Source: Mermis nigrescens
Taxonomy: Eukaryota; Nematoda; Enoplea; Mermithida; Mermithidae
Reading direction: 5' to 3'
DNA: 64,000 bases
NCBI GenBank assembly: GCA_036768485.1
Contig: JAVLUZ010000547.1
Location: 572,501 to 636,500, forward strand
Shown: piece after piece, positions 39,624-49,889 of the stretch
How the letters are laid out: each line of letters begins with the position of its first letter
Position numbering within the stretch: position 1 is the first letter of the stretch
The notes under the pieces: model-generated
Seen by the model: the letters and a program-made list of their open reading frames with translations, nothing else
The model's database searches: none
What the model was told of the DNA's origin: nothing
Position numbers and translations under genes: made by a program

Positions 39624-39683
<60 letters not shown>
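37885..39683 (+). rRNA. 18S small-subunit rRNA, complete
   Basis: The gene starts at TACCTGGTTGATCCTGCCAG and ends at GTGAACCTGCGGAAGGATCATTA, about 1,799 nt, a normal metazoan length. Universal blocks are intact: GTGCCAGCAGCCGCGGTAAT, AAACTTAAAGGAATTGACGG, and GTACACACCGCCCGTCGCTA. I see no indels in conserved helices, so it appears functional or recently so. Variable regions (e.g. around 38520-38620) are AT-rich and reminiscent of enoplean nematodes, an identification from memory only. Upstream is a full spacer, but the downstream partner genes are absent from this window. Protein frames on either strand inside it are spurious. Confidence 0.97.
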
Positions 39684-40300
39684 GCGAGTGCTCGAAAGAG
39701 TGTATCGTTATGGGCGTTGAGCGCGAATATGCGGTGGGCGCTAGTCGCTAATCCGTCGCCTCTATCGTCAACAGTCGGCTGGGAGTATGCTCGTTCTGTG
39801 TAGAGTGCTAGTCGCTCTTGTCTGCAGGGGCTGCTCCATACAGTTTGACTTTTTATCTTAACAGACGTTTTACCGGGGGTATTTATTCCGACGTTGGGTA
39901 GTTGTCTGGCTACGCGTTTGCACGTCGGGGTAACTGGACGCCTTTTTTGTCCAGCTGAAATTCAATGAGTAGCGCCTGGCGTTACCGCCCCCGAATGGAA
40001 TTGACGGATGTATTTTGTCGGGTATCTGTGGAGCGGAAGCGCCAGCACCCCATACGACCTGATTAAAGGATGGGGAAGATACAATGAAGAGATTGAGTAT
40101 TGCGGCACACGCGCGCCGATTCCTGAAGGTCAGGGGAATCGATGCGAGATTGGTCGAAATGCTCATTAAGGTCTCTCGCCCGCAAAATACTAATGGCGTT
40201 TGTTGGTCTCTAGGGCTGGAGATGCGTGCGCATACTCACGGCCGAAACCTCATACGGTCTGATCGAATGTGTATGGGGAAGAGACAGAGAAAATGGGCAG
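39684..40300 (+). other. ITS1-like sequence after 18S; 3' limit not found
   Basis: Sequence immediately after 18S, GC-balanced. It includes a loosely repeated pair: CATACGACCTGATTAAAGG with GATGGGGAAGATA at about 40050-40080, and CATACGGTCTGATCGAATG with TATGGGGAAGAGA at about 40252-40285. No 5.8S core was found anywhere downstream in the window. The ITS therefore either is unusually long or, more likely, is broken by unrelated sequence between here and about 40450. Confidence 0.6.
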
Positions 40301-41622
40301 TGCAGCGCGAGTTATGGACCAAGGACTCGCCGGGCTGTTTTGTCGAAAGCATCAGGCCCGAGATGATAATTGAGAAATCTGAACGCAAAACTCAACCAAT
40401 GCCACCATTGCCACGCGTTACTGTTGCACGTAAGCCAGGCTCTTAAGCCGTGGCCTCTGAAATAAGACGTGAGGATCAGACCGTGTACATGGAACGTTTG
40501 AGATCCTATCACAAAGATATTCCTTTATTAAGGGCCAGCCAATATGTCCGGAACAAATACGAATATACTCTACGAGCTTATCGAGCCAATCAAAAATGGA
40601 AGGAGCGATGCGAGCGGCAAGCAATGATCTATCGCCAATTGGCGTTATTATTGAAGCCATCAGATAACGAACCCGGGCCCTCTTCTTTGTCTCGTTTCAG
40701 GCAGAATCCGCCCCAGTTGCCGGCAATGTCGACGCCGCGTGAGCAATTGGAGCAGCGGTCACCGCAGCGATCTAGCGGAGGTTTTGGTCGTTTCCTGTCT
40801 CCAATGCGTAGATTGCCGCGGCCCACTGGCAGCTCAGCTCATCCTCCGCAGCAGCATTGGCCGCGTTCAACCCAGCTGCAGCGAGCAGTGCAGCGCCAAA
40901 GGTTGCCGCTGCATCAGCGCAAAGGTTTTGGGTGTGGCTCATTACCAACGCATTGGTTGCAGGGGTCAACTGACAACGTCGGCAGTTATCAACAGCGGCA
41001 GCGCAAATCGTCGCAGCAGCGGTCGCTGCAGCGTCAACGCTGAAGGTGTTGGGCGTCGCCCATCACCAACATATTGGTCGCCGCGGTCAGCCATCAGCCT
41101 CAACCGGCCGCAGCACGAATGTTGGTCAATGTCCCGGTCAAACGAGTTTTGGGGTCAACAACAACCGCAACAATCAGCGCTCTCATTTGCGCAAAACTGG
41201 TAGTTTTGGGCGCTTTCCATCTCCACCGCGCCACAATCAAAATTTCAAGGATTTTCGCCACCACGGCTACTCCATCTAGTCAGCCGCAAGTTTATTATGG
41301 ATTTGGAGCACCATCGCCTGATGCCATTTCTTACGACGAATATCGCAGCCTGTGCGAACGGAAGCAACCGCACATTAATTTATTGGATGAGGATCGCCCG
41401 TCGCATCGCCACCATACGGACTCTTGCGACTCGTCACGTCGCTCGATTCGGTCATCTTGCTTCTTTCCGACGTCAAAACCAGACCATAAACGCCCGCCAG
41501 TAGCCATGTTTGGCTCGCATTCTATATTTGGACTCTGTGTTTGTGCCAATGGCCAGCAGCACACTATTCGTTGGATCAACGTCGTTTTATTCGCATTTTG
41601 TCGTAAAGCGTTCTTATTATAA
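40084..41622 (+). pseudogene. Decayed Arg/Gln/Ser-rich coding region, unidentified
   Basis: One frame stays open from 40084 to 41622 (513 codons) except for TAA at 40444-40446 and TGA at 41041-41043. The part after the first stop reads like a protein: a charged helical segment (RREDQTVYMERLRSYHKD), then a Q/R/P/S-rich segment. Coding appearance then alternates between frames: GGFGRFLSPMRR near 40780 in frame 1, and a near-repeat GSFGRFPSPPRH near 41215 in another frame. Frame 1 resumes with YYGFGAPSPDAISYDEY at about 41300. This pattern suggests an old gene with stops and frameshifts. The Q/R-rich composition would fit a nucleic-acid-binding or retroelement gag-like protein, but no family was recognised. 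The region overlaps the putative ITS1, so its start is uncertain. Confidence 0.4.
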
Positions 41623-42040
41623 AAACTACTAGTTCGCGTTTTGTTATTCTTTGTGCCTTTAAATCTCGTCTTTAATTTTCGTCTTTGAATTTTGCGTAAT
41701 CTCGTCATTTTAATCTCGTTGATTCCTGAACTTGCCCAGAGCAAGTGTGGCCTCATTTTATCTTAATTTTATCTAAAATCTACTTAATTCTTCTTTTATT
41801 CAAATTTATTTTTCAGGTCTCCGCCCTACTCGATAGAGGCTCAGTCATGGATTCAGCCGCCATACTTTTCAACTCAAAATTTTCTCCCTTCCACAGGGGG
41901 CCCAACTCTAAAAATTTCAATAAAATTACTCAAATTTTATATTTGTTGGATCCCCAACAATTTTTTCTCATATTTCAATAATTTTCATTCCAATTAAAAA
42001 ATTTGGCTCGTGATCCAAATTTTTCCCGGTGAGGGGAGGA
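41623..42040 (+). other. AT-rich stretch with an acceptor-like site and possible protease-like remnant
   Basis: A pyrimidine-rich run ends in TTATTTTTCAG at about 41806-41816, followed by an open segment reading SALLDRGSVMDSAAILFNSK. LLD-x-GS loosely resembles the active-site loop of retroelement aspartic proteases (LLDTGS). With Arg in place of Thr and no further support, this is a weak suggestion. Otherwise nothing is seen. Confidence 0.2.
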
Positions 42041-42686
42041 GTGTAGATAGTGTATCTACACGTGCCGTGACTTGTTACGGCCTTTGCGCACCTTAGAGCG
42101 CCAATTCCGACCATCCGGTCTTTTGGTTCCACTGTGGCGATCCAGCCATAGTTTTCAGATCGATAGTATGACATGCGGAGGCATTCCGACCACGCAGTGT
42201 CAATTGGTTGGACTCTTGTCGCTATGTGTCGCGAGGGATACAAAGATGCGACCTTTTACTGTGGAACCCCCTACAAGTCCCCTATCACTTTTCACATTTA
42301 AAACATAGGCAACATGACCGCTATTCACGTTGAGCCTGTGCGGAGACCCGAAAAATCTATGTGCAAGCAGCACCCATTTTTGTTATAAACACATTATACA
42401 ATATTTTCTTCCTATATTACTGTAGGCCATTCCCCCTACAATTATTAGTGAGTTGGTGGCAGTTTAGCCTTTGCGTTTTTTGGCGTGTCGTTTCCGACTT
42501 TATCAGTGCCATTTCCTGTACATTCTTTTGATTTGGTAAAAGCACAAAAATTAACTGCCTAGAGGTGCAGTATATCGCAGGCAGTTAGGATTTGGGATTA
42601 GGCCGGCCTCAACTTTAATTCTTGCCGGATTTCGTTGGGTAAAACCTTTTATTTATCATTTTGTGCAAAATTCATAATTCCTTTTG
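42041..42686 (+). repeat. Segment X, direct copy (646 bp)
   Basis: Pairs as an inverted repeat with 43263-43908, ~88% identical by eye. It begins with a near-palindrome, GTGTAGATA-GTG-TATCTACAC. Shared landmarks include GCATTCCGACCACGCAGTG, AACTGCCTAGAGGTGCA, TAGGCCGGCCTC and ATTTCGTTGGGTAAAA. A frame conserved between the two copies (42072-42308 here) shares MTCGGIPTTQCQLVGLLSL, but its function is unknown and its conservation may only reflect the duplication. Confidence 0.88.
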
Positions 42687-42693
42687 TAACTTT

Positions 42694-43260
42694 TAGGGCT
42701 TTAGTTACCTTGGAGTTGTCTTAGCGCGCGCAGACGAGTTTGCTGATTAAGTACTTGAAGTATGTACGGATAACTAAACCGACAGCACGCCGCCGGGGAA
42801 GATACCCAACACACAACAACTACCAAAGCAACGAACCCCAATAAGTACCTTCGGGGCTTACCTAAGTACCTTTGCTACAATTAGCGCTGGATAGGAAACT
42901 GCGGCAATTCACCTGCACTTTTCCAAATTACCCTAAATAATTACTACCTAAAATCTCCACGGACGTTATAGGTCCGGTACCTATGGAGATTAAGGGAAGG
43001 AGATGCCGACCGCGGTTCCTAACACAGGAGTAATTAGATAACCCCGGTATTTGCCCTAGATCCTTGGACCTTTTTAGACCAAAAGAATAATTTTTCGCGA
43101 AAAGAATTGAAAAGGTTTCGCGCCAGATTACCTATGGCGAAACTACTTATAAATTTCGGTTCCAATAGCACTCTGTACTTAAATCACAACAACAAAGAGC
43201 TCTACTCCGGGCTGTCATCCACTATAAAAATTATGTAATAATTTTTATAGATTTTTGGTT
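42694..43260 (+). repeat. Segment Y, direct copy (~567 bp)
   Basis: Pairs as an inverted repeat with 43916-44476. Landmarks are CTTAGCGCGCGCA, ACCTTCGGGGCTTACCTAAG, GGAGTAATTAGATAACCCC and, at its right end, the near-palindrome CTATAAAAATTA-TGTAA-TAATTTTTATAG. It contains numerous short inverted motifs such as GGTACCTATGGAG and GGTCC/GGACC. It has no recognisable gene. Confidence 0.88.
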
Positions 43261-43262
43261 TG

Positions 43263-43908
43263 AAAAAGGAATTGTGAATTTTGCACGAAATGATAAATAA
43301 AGATTTTACCCAACGAAATCCGGCAATTTATAATGTAGAGGCCGGCCTATTCCCAATTCCTAACTGCCTGCGATATATTGCACCTCTAGGCAGTTAATTT
43401 TCGTGCTTTTACCAAATCAAAAACAATGTACAGGCAATGGCGCTGATAAAGTCGGAAACGACACGCCGAAAAACGCAAGGCTAAAACTGCCACCAACTAA
43501 CTAATAATCCTCCGGGGGATTGGCCTACAGTAATATAAGAAGAGAAATAGAAAGAAATGTTATTTATAAGAAATTGGCGCTACTTGCGCATGGATTTTTC
43601 CGGTCTCTGCACAGGCTCAATGTGAATAGCGGTCATGTCGCCTATGTTTTAATTGTAAAGAAATGATAGGGGACTTGTAGGGGGTTCCACAGTAAAAGGT
43701 CGCATCATAGTATCTCTCGCGACACCTAGCGACAAGAGTCCAACCAATTGACACTGCGTGGTCGGAATGCCTCCGCATGTCATATCGTCGATCTGAAAAT
43801 ATGGCTGGATCGCCAAAGTGGAACCAAACAGACCGGATGGTCGGAATTGCGCACTAATGTGCGCAAAGGCCGTACAAGTAACGGCACGTGTAGATACACT
43901 ATCTACAC
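43263..43908 (-). repeat. Segment X, inverted copy
   Basis: Reverse complement of 42041-42686. It ends with the same near-palindrome (TGTAGATACACTATCTACA). The conserved minus-strand frame at 43649-43921 matches that at 42072-42308 over about 45 residues, with scattered substitutions. Confidence 0.88.
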
Positions 43909-43915
43909 TTTTTAG

Positions 43916-44476
43916 AACCAAAAATCTATAAAAATTATTACATAATTTTTATAGTAGATGACAGCCCGGAATAGAGCTCTTTGTTGTTGTGTTTTAAGTA
44001 CAGAGTGCTTTTTGGAACCGGAATTTATAAGTACTTTTGCCATAGGTAATCTGGTGCGAAACCTTTTCAATTCTTTTTCGCGAAAAATTATTCTTTTGGT
44101 CTAAAAAGGTCCAAGGACCTAGGGCGAATTCCGGGGTTATCTAATTACTCCTGGTTAAGATCTGCGGTCGGCATCTCCATCCCATAATCTCCATAAGTAC
44201 CAGACCAATTACGTCCGTGGAGATTTTAGGTAGTAGGTATTCAGGGTCATTTTGGAAGAGTGCAGGTTTTTACCGCAGCTTCTTGACCAGCGCTTACTTA
44301 GGTAAGCCCCGAAGGTACTTACTGGGGATCGTTGCTTTCGTAGTTGTTGTGTGTTGGGTATCTTCCTCGACGGCATGCCGTCGGTTTAGTTATCCGTACA
44401 TAATTCAAGTACTTAATCAGCCAACTCGTTTGCGCGCGCTAAGATACTCCAATAACTCGAAAGCGGGCGAAGCCCT
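43916..44476 (-). repeat. Segment Y, inverted copy
   Basis: Reverse complement of 42694-43260. The outer end differs by a ~12-bp insertion near 44462-44474. The X-Y junctions are short and different: ~7 bp between X and Y, 2 bp between Y and inverted X, ~7 bp between inverted X and inverted Y. Confidence 0.88.
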
Positions 44477-45287
44477 CTAAATTACATTATATTAGTGAGA
44501 TCTAACGACCTACAGTAAATAAGAAAGAAGGGGTAACTGTAACCTCCGAAAACATTTACTGAAAAAGCTCTCGTATAAATGAAACAGACTATAGATACAA
44601 ATGCCCAAGAATACGAACGTTCTATTGCATAGAGTCTTTGATAATCCTGCGATTTTCTTTTACGTTGTCAACGTAAAATGATAGAGTACGGTAAGTATCG
44701 ATCAACTAAAATATAAAAAATGCTGGTTTATGACATCTGAATTCGTCATATAAAAGACATGAGATTATGCAGAGCATTTTACACATCTACATGCATACAT
44801 AATTCCCTGCACATGTACAAATATGTAAATACAAATACGCAAGCTCAGCAGTAAAAACAAATAACTCACCTTATGCTTTACTGTATGTATTTTTCAGGTG
44901 GTAGCGGCCGGTAAAAGTAATAACATTTTTGGCGTGTCTTATCGAACTGTCTACCTGTTCCAAAACGTGGTTGTCCAATTACCAAGCTAAAAATTGCTTT
45001 CCATGGTTTAAAAATTGTTATCTAGCCTTGAAAACTGGTTGGTTTGGCCCAGAAAACGGTTGTCCAAGCAGGGTTGGCAAGGCTGGGTTTTTTGGGTGCA
45101 ACAAATCACTGGGTTTTGGGTTTTTGATCCACAGGTTACCAATTTTTTAAATAGACTGAAAATAATAGTAGGTGTATAAATTGTAGAGTAGCTGGGTAAA
45201 ATTACAGTCACATATGTTCTTGTGTCAATTACAAAGCAGTGTATGAAGATTTTATTAAAATCTATTCGATCGTTTCTGATTATACAA
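44477..45287. other. Unassigned AT-rich sequence
   Basis: No gene recognised. CTCGTATAAATGAAACAGACTATAG at about 44571-44595 resembles the TIR of the small MITE at 57742-58003 (GAAATGGAACAGACTATAG), so a solo or truncated MITE end may lie here. Short inverted repeats (e.g. TTTTACGTTGTCAACGTAAAA at about 44658) are present. Confidence 0.4.
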
Positions 45288-45512
45288 TATACAAATACAA
45301 ATACAAATATTTTATTTTCGTCGCACAAAAAAAGAACACAATAAGAAAAGAAACATTAATATACAATGAAATACAATTATAAATAAACATTCGACATGAA
45401 TCATCATACAAAATCACATATTCTAAAAGCAAGAAATTATTAATTAAAGTACATTTATACGAGATTAGTGCAAAAGACGAAGGTAGGCGCGCAGGCTAAA
45501 TAAATTATGCAC

Positions 45513-47487
45513 TTAGAACACGCCCCCTAGCAAATACCCCGTTAGATCAACTTTTTTCAACTTTTCACGGAGGGAAGCAACACTAGGAGATCTTACAACA
45601 GCTTCAGGGAGAGAATTCCATACGTGAATCCACCTATTGGATAAATCATACCCACGAACATCAAGCCGAAAAGGAGTGCATTCACATTTCATTGAATTTT
45701 GAGCACGCGTGTTGTTTTCACAAAAAGTAAAAAAGTCGGCTTGCTGCAAAACGCATCTACCACTCAATATCTGATACATCATACACAGATCACTACGCAA
45801 TCTGCGAATCTCCGGGCTATCCAATTCTAAAGAACTGAGTCTTTCAGCATAAGAAAGTCCCCGAAATCCAATAATTTTACGTGTAAATTTCCTTTGAACA
45901 TTTTCGATCATTGAAACATGGGTCTTACGGTATGGATTCCAAACAGTGCTACAATACTCAAGAAGCGGTCTGACGTAAACAGTAAAAGCCCTAGACATAT
46001 TTAGTTTATTTTTAGAAGCAAATGATTTCGATATTAGCATAGCCCTAGCATAAGCTCTACGCGTTATATCATTATAGTGGAAATTAAAATCAAGTTTACT
46101 TGATACGTAAACACCCAAATCCTTTACAGAATTTACACTCTGTTCTACAGTCAGGTCAGAAATTCTATAAGAATGCTTGCGATTTCCAAAACCTAGATAT
46201 AACACGTAGCATTTTTCAGTAGCAATTTTTAACTGCCAATCCTTGGACCAGACTACGAGTTTAGCGATATCATCTTGAAGTTGGGTGTGATTGCTAGATA
46301 AATTATAAAGCTTGACGTCATCGGCAAAAAGGCAAACTTTTGCTATTTAAGCGGTCGCTAATGTCATTTATGAATAAAACAAAAAGAATCGGGCCAAGTA
46401 TACTGCCCTGAGGAACACCGCTAGTGACAGATTTTTCGCTCGAAAAACTGACCGTTAATAACAACCCTTTGAGTCCTATCGCTCAAAAACAAGTTAACCA
46501 ACTCAATAAATCTCCAGAAAATCCAAAAGTTTCCAGTTTATAAATTAATTTACGGTGAACTACAGTGATCGAAAGCTTTAGAAAAATCAATGTAGATAAC
46601 ATCAACAGTGTTTTTTTCATCAATTAATTTAGTCCATTCATTTTTGCACTTTAGTAATTGCAATTCACACGATTTACCCTTTTGGAAACCAAACTGACCG
46701 GAGGAGATCAAATTATTCTCACGTAAATGTGCTTCGCATCATACTGTTAATTATAGATTCCATGATCTTACACGTAATACAACATAACAATATCGGCCTG
46801 TAATTTTTAGCATCACTCCGGTCGCCCTTTTTATACACAGGAACAACATTAGCGGTGCGCCACAGTGCAGGAATACAATGGGTTTTGAAAGATATTTCAA
46901 AAATAGTGGTTAAGGGCTGGGTAAGTACAAAAGCAAGTTTTTTCACAAAAAATGCGCAAAGTCCGTCAGGGCCAATCGATAATGATGGTTTAATTTTCCG
47001 TATAGCAGAAAAAACGACATCATCAGAAAAACGAATGTTTGATAACTTTGGCTGTGCACAAGCATTAATAAGACCAAAATTCGTTTGCGTAGGAACACTA
47101 AAGACTGAAGCAAAAAAGTGTGCTAAAAACGTTTGCCTTATCTTTGTCAGTAGAAGCAATCACACGATCGCCATCAGTTAAAATTGGAATAGTTCTTTCA
47201 CCACTAATACGAGAATTAACAAAATTATAAAAAGAATTCAAATTTCCAGATTTAATAAGTTTATCCTCTTTGGAAGAGTGAAATTTATAGATTTCGGCCT
47301 TTAATAACTTTGCACAGTTATTATAAACAGCTTTAGATTCAGGCGTTTTTCTCTGTTTATAAACATGCCACAGCCTCAGTTTTTTAGCAACCAGCTTTCT
47401 TATGTTCATTGGGTATCTTTTCACAGTTGCAGGTTTAGCTTCAATTTTTGGAACATGCTGGGAAATTAAAGGATTTATAACAGACAA
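45513..47487 (-). pseudogene. LINE copy 1, reverse transcriptase and C-terminal region
   Basis: Linker residues (SKEDKLIKSGNLNSFYNFVN) lie at 47098-47487. The RT N-terminus (SIGPDGL, then YKKGDRSDAKNYRPI) is in another frame at 46719-47159. The catalytic block with F-A-D-D is near 46325, again shifted. The thumb and C-terminal part (VYVRPLLEYCSTVWNPY, IENVQRKFTRKIIGF) is open at 45513-46205 and ends in G-Y-L-L-G-G-V-F. FADD is preserved, but frames change at least three times, so no polymerase can be made. Confidence 0.9.
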
Positions 47488-48290
47488 AAATTTGTTGTAG
47501 AAATCATCACAAGTAACGCAACCGAAAAAATGTCAGGCCACGAAATTGCGGACAAAAATAATTCAATCTGATCATAATTTGCTCTGCGAAAATTAAGTTT
47601 AGCAGAACTTTTTTCTTCCAAGATAGAACATTTAAGAGAAAAAGTAACAACCGAGTGATCACTAGTAGAAAAAGGTGGGTTGACTTCAACGTTTTCGATA
47701 GAATGGGCATCAAAAATAACATCTAAAATATGCATACCGTGTGTTGGTTCAGAAACTTTTTGACTAAAAGATAGAGAAAGCATACACTCGCAAAAAGATC
47801 GGTTAATAGGACTCGAAGGTAGAATAAAACTAGACCAGTCTACATTAGGAAAATTTAAATCACCTAATATGACAAAAGGATACTGTATCTGAGAGGCCCA
47901 TTCTATAACACGGCAAAGCATTCTCATGTGGGAGAAATCATAATCCGGCGCCCTGTAAAAAAGTAGCACACGAATCTTGGAGCTTACGCCAATGAAATCA
48001 ACAATAACTATTTCTTCACTGAAAAGATTTTCCGGTACTTTCGGCAAGTAGGATTTTAAAGTACTTTTTGAAAGAATAAAAACACCTCCACCTTTTCGAT
48101 TGATCCTATCGGAACGATACACATTAAAACAGGTTTAAATTGCAAAGTAAGCCATTAGATACACTAGGAGTTAACCAGGATTCACACACACACACGATAT
48201 CGAAATCATTTGCTGTTAAAAATGCATCAAACTCATTTAGTTTATTTAGTATACTACGTGCATTAAATAAACAACAACGCAAAACTGACT
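47475..48290 (-). pseudogene. LINE copy 1, APE-type endonuclease
   Basis: All core motifs of the exonuclease/endonuclease/phosphatase fold are visible: FNARSI at about 48253-48272 (Asn), VCVCESWLT (catalytic Glu), GDLNFPNVDW (Asp/Asn) and STSDHS (Asp-His). The first two lie upstream of the frame that starts at 48122, so one frame change falls near 48125. The domain nicks target DNA for reverse transcription. It is followed by the linker and RT. Confidence 0.85.
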
Positions 48291-48315
48291 GCCGTCCGCG
48301 AGGGGGCCCGCATCC

Positions 48316-48639
48316 TCAAATTATGCGCGAATTATTCCTCCACGACGATCGACGCTCGTTAGCATCAGCGCCGGACGTTCGACGCAACTGACGCTCCTCG
48401 TAAGCGTCCTGACGCTCCTGATCGGACAAATCGCGTCGAAACCAGATTCGCGTAGGATCCCGTCTGTCGCCCGCCGCAGGTTTAGGCGACTGGAAAGCTC
48501 GCAACCACAAGTTGCGGGCGTGTGCTGAGGAGAATTGTATTTTGAGCAAGCGTTCGTATTTTCGATTAGGTATATCGCCCCGTCCCAAACGATAGCAATC
48601 GGTAATGTCAGTTGGATCAAAATCATGGTCATCCGCCAA
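48316..48639 (-). pseudogene. LINE copy 1, ORF1-type C-terminal segment
   Basis: Reads DCYRLGRGDIPNRKYERLLK, then a conserved aromatic/helical part, then RRDLSDQERQDAYEERQLRR. R-L-G, followed by a basic strand and a D-L-(x)-ERQ helix, is the usual pattern of the ORF1 RNA-binding part of L2/CR1-like elements. It is in a different frame from the upstream PHD-like region, so a frameshift lies around 48640-48660. The stop at 48316 precedes the endonuclease by about 30 bp. Confidence 0.6.
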
Positions 48640-48653
48640 GCGACGAACTTCGG

Positions 48654-49404
48654 CTAGATCAAACTTTTTTTGATCAGAAGCGGTGCCGGTTTTACTTCAT
48701 TGATGTTAAAACCAACAGCCCTGGTAGAACGTTCTTGAAGGTCAACGGCTATACGAACCGAGTCCAACACCGATGGGCCACAAACAGGCCCGCCGCGAAA
48801 AGGAGGTCCACCTGCGAACGTAGGACGATGAGGGGCGGCTGCAGAAATGTTTGATGATTGAGCAAAATCCACAGGCTCAGCGGGCAAAGGGGCAAAGTTC
48901 GGCTTCTGCAGCAATCGATAGGAGTTTAAAGCGAGTGTAGGAACGCTGCGAACGTAGCATTGCGTGCAAGAATAAATGAATAGTTTAGAGGCATCAGACG
49001 ACAAGGCGGCGAATTCGTTATGAAAGTTGTCCGAGATGGAAGCACACGCGGCGTGCTCCCCACGAACCACAATAACCGCACTGGAAAGCCAAGTCGCCGC
49101 CGCCGACATTCGAACGACAACAAACGCAGGGTGCCGTAATGAGTTGACTCTTGTCAATGTCTTTCGACTGCAAACTAGTCGAATCTTTTGTCTGACGTTT
49201 AGGACCAGGGTTCGTTTCGATGTCGCCACTTAGCAATAATAAACGAAAGTTCAAAAGACCATAATTTTCGCAACCATACGCGAAAAAATTCGTTGGGGCT
49301 AAAGTCGTTTCGCATCGAACATCTTCCGCAATGGACGCTGTATAAACGGCAAAATTTTGAGCACAGTTCGTCCGGTAGTATGACGTCAACTCGCATCGAT
49401 CCAA
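48654..49404 (-). pseudogene. LINE copy 1, 2A-like peptide followed by PHD-like zinc finger
   Basis: The frame at 49018-49404 carries LLLLSGDIETNPGP at residues 55-68; NPGP is encoded at 49201-49212. This matches the D-x-E-x-N-P-G-P signature of 2A ribosome-skipping peptides. After it comes a Cys cluster (CVCC, then CGYCGSW) that reads as the first half of a PHD-like finger. The second half (CASISDN, then CTQC) lies in another frame, within 48654-49229, so a frameshift falls near 49080. 2A-like motifs are known at the N-termini of APE-type LINE proteins, for example in sea urchin. Here an ~68-residue leader would be released. The Pro/Ala-rich stretch after the finger has no recognisable domain. 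Confidence 0.7.
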
Positions 49405-49595
49405 TTAGTAATACGAAGACGATCAATTGTATGCCGCCGAACATCAGCATTTTCGTCGTTGACTGCCAAATTATACGAAGAACCGCAAAAATTATAAATC
49501 TTCTGAACCACTTCAACGGTTTCGTCGTACCCTTTTAACTTGGGTAAAAACACGTCAATGAAAGTGCTGCGATCGACGCGGCGCGGCCTTTGTGT
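49386..49595 (-). pseudogene. Protein-like fragment at the 5' side of LINE copy 1, unidentified
   Basis: A minus-strand frame ending in TGA at 49386-49388 reads FIDVFLPKLKGYDETVEVVQ, then KIYNFCGSSYNLAVNDENAD, then RRHTIDRLRITNWIDAS. Balanced composition with alternating charged and hydrophobic residues looks coding. It directly abuts the LINE leader frame and may be a lost part of the LINE, another element's C-terminus, or a host exon. No family was recognised. Confidence 0.35.
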
Positions 49596-49889
49596 GCATG
49601 GTCAAGCTCGCTCAGTCATACTGCATAATATGAACTTTAATGTGGGTTGTCAAAACTTGTGAGTGTGCAATTTAATTTTATAGAAAAATGGTTACGAGCC
49701 TGATATGGCATCCCTATTTCCTAATTTGTTTTCGAGATCCAGTGCATTTTTTAAATTAAAATTTGGTAATGTCTGAGCATTGAAGAGAAAGATACATACC
49801 TACATATATGTGGCAGTCGCAATGAACGAACGATTTTGTTGTTGGATTTCAATATTAGCTGAACAATGTTGTTGCTCTTTGTTTGTTTC
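49596..49889. other. Unassigned sequence between LINE copies
   Basis: AT-rich. No domain or repeat seen. Confidence 0.4.

Larger units (their letters stand above)
45288..49404 (-). mobile_element. CR1/L2-type non-LTR retrotransposon copy 1, degenerate
   Basis: Minus-strand LINE. In 5' to 3' order of the element: a 2A-like motif and PHD-like finger, an ORF1-type RNA-binding remnant, an APE-type endonuclease, a reverse transcriptase and C-terminal domain, a 3' UTR, and a 3' tail of (TATTTG)n at about 45288-45306 in minus orientation. A short 3' repeat rather than poly(A) is typical of the CR1/L2 group. At least five frame changes separate the domains, so it is dead. The 5' end is set at the start of the first frame and could extend to about 49600. 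Confidence 0.9.

Noticed and set aside
38602..39803. Protein frames over the 18S gene
   Set aside because: They overlap a conserved rRNA gene on both strands; no protein similarity is recognised.
41806..41870. Retroelement aspartic protease after an intron
   Set aside because: LLDRGS lacks the Thr of the usual D-T-G active site and no second protease motif, RT or integrase follows, so it is kept only as a low-confidence remark.
39684..42040. 5.8S rRNA expected after ITS1
   Set aside because: I searched by eye for the GATGAAGAACGC core and neighbouring conserved words on the plus strand and found none.
42041..44476. Mitochondrial DNA insertion
   Set aside because: Strong inverted repeats and hairpins first suggested organellar control sequence, but no mitochondrial gene or tRNA is recognisable.
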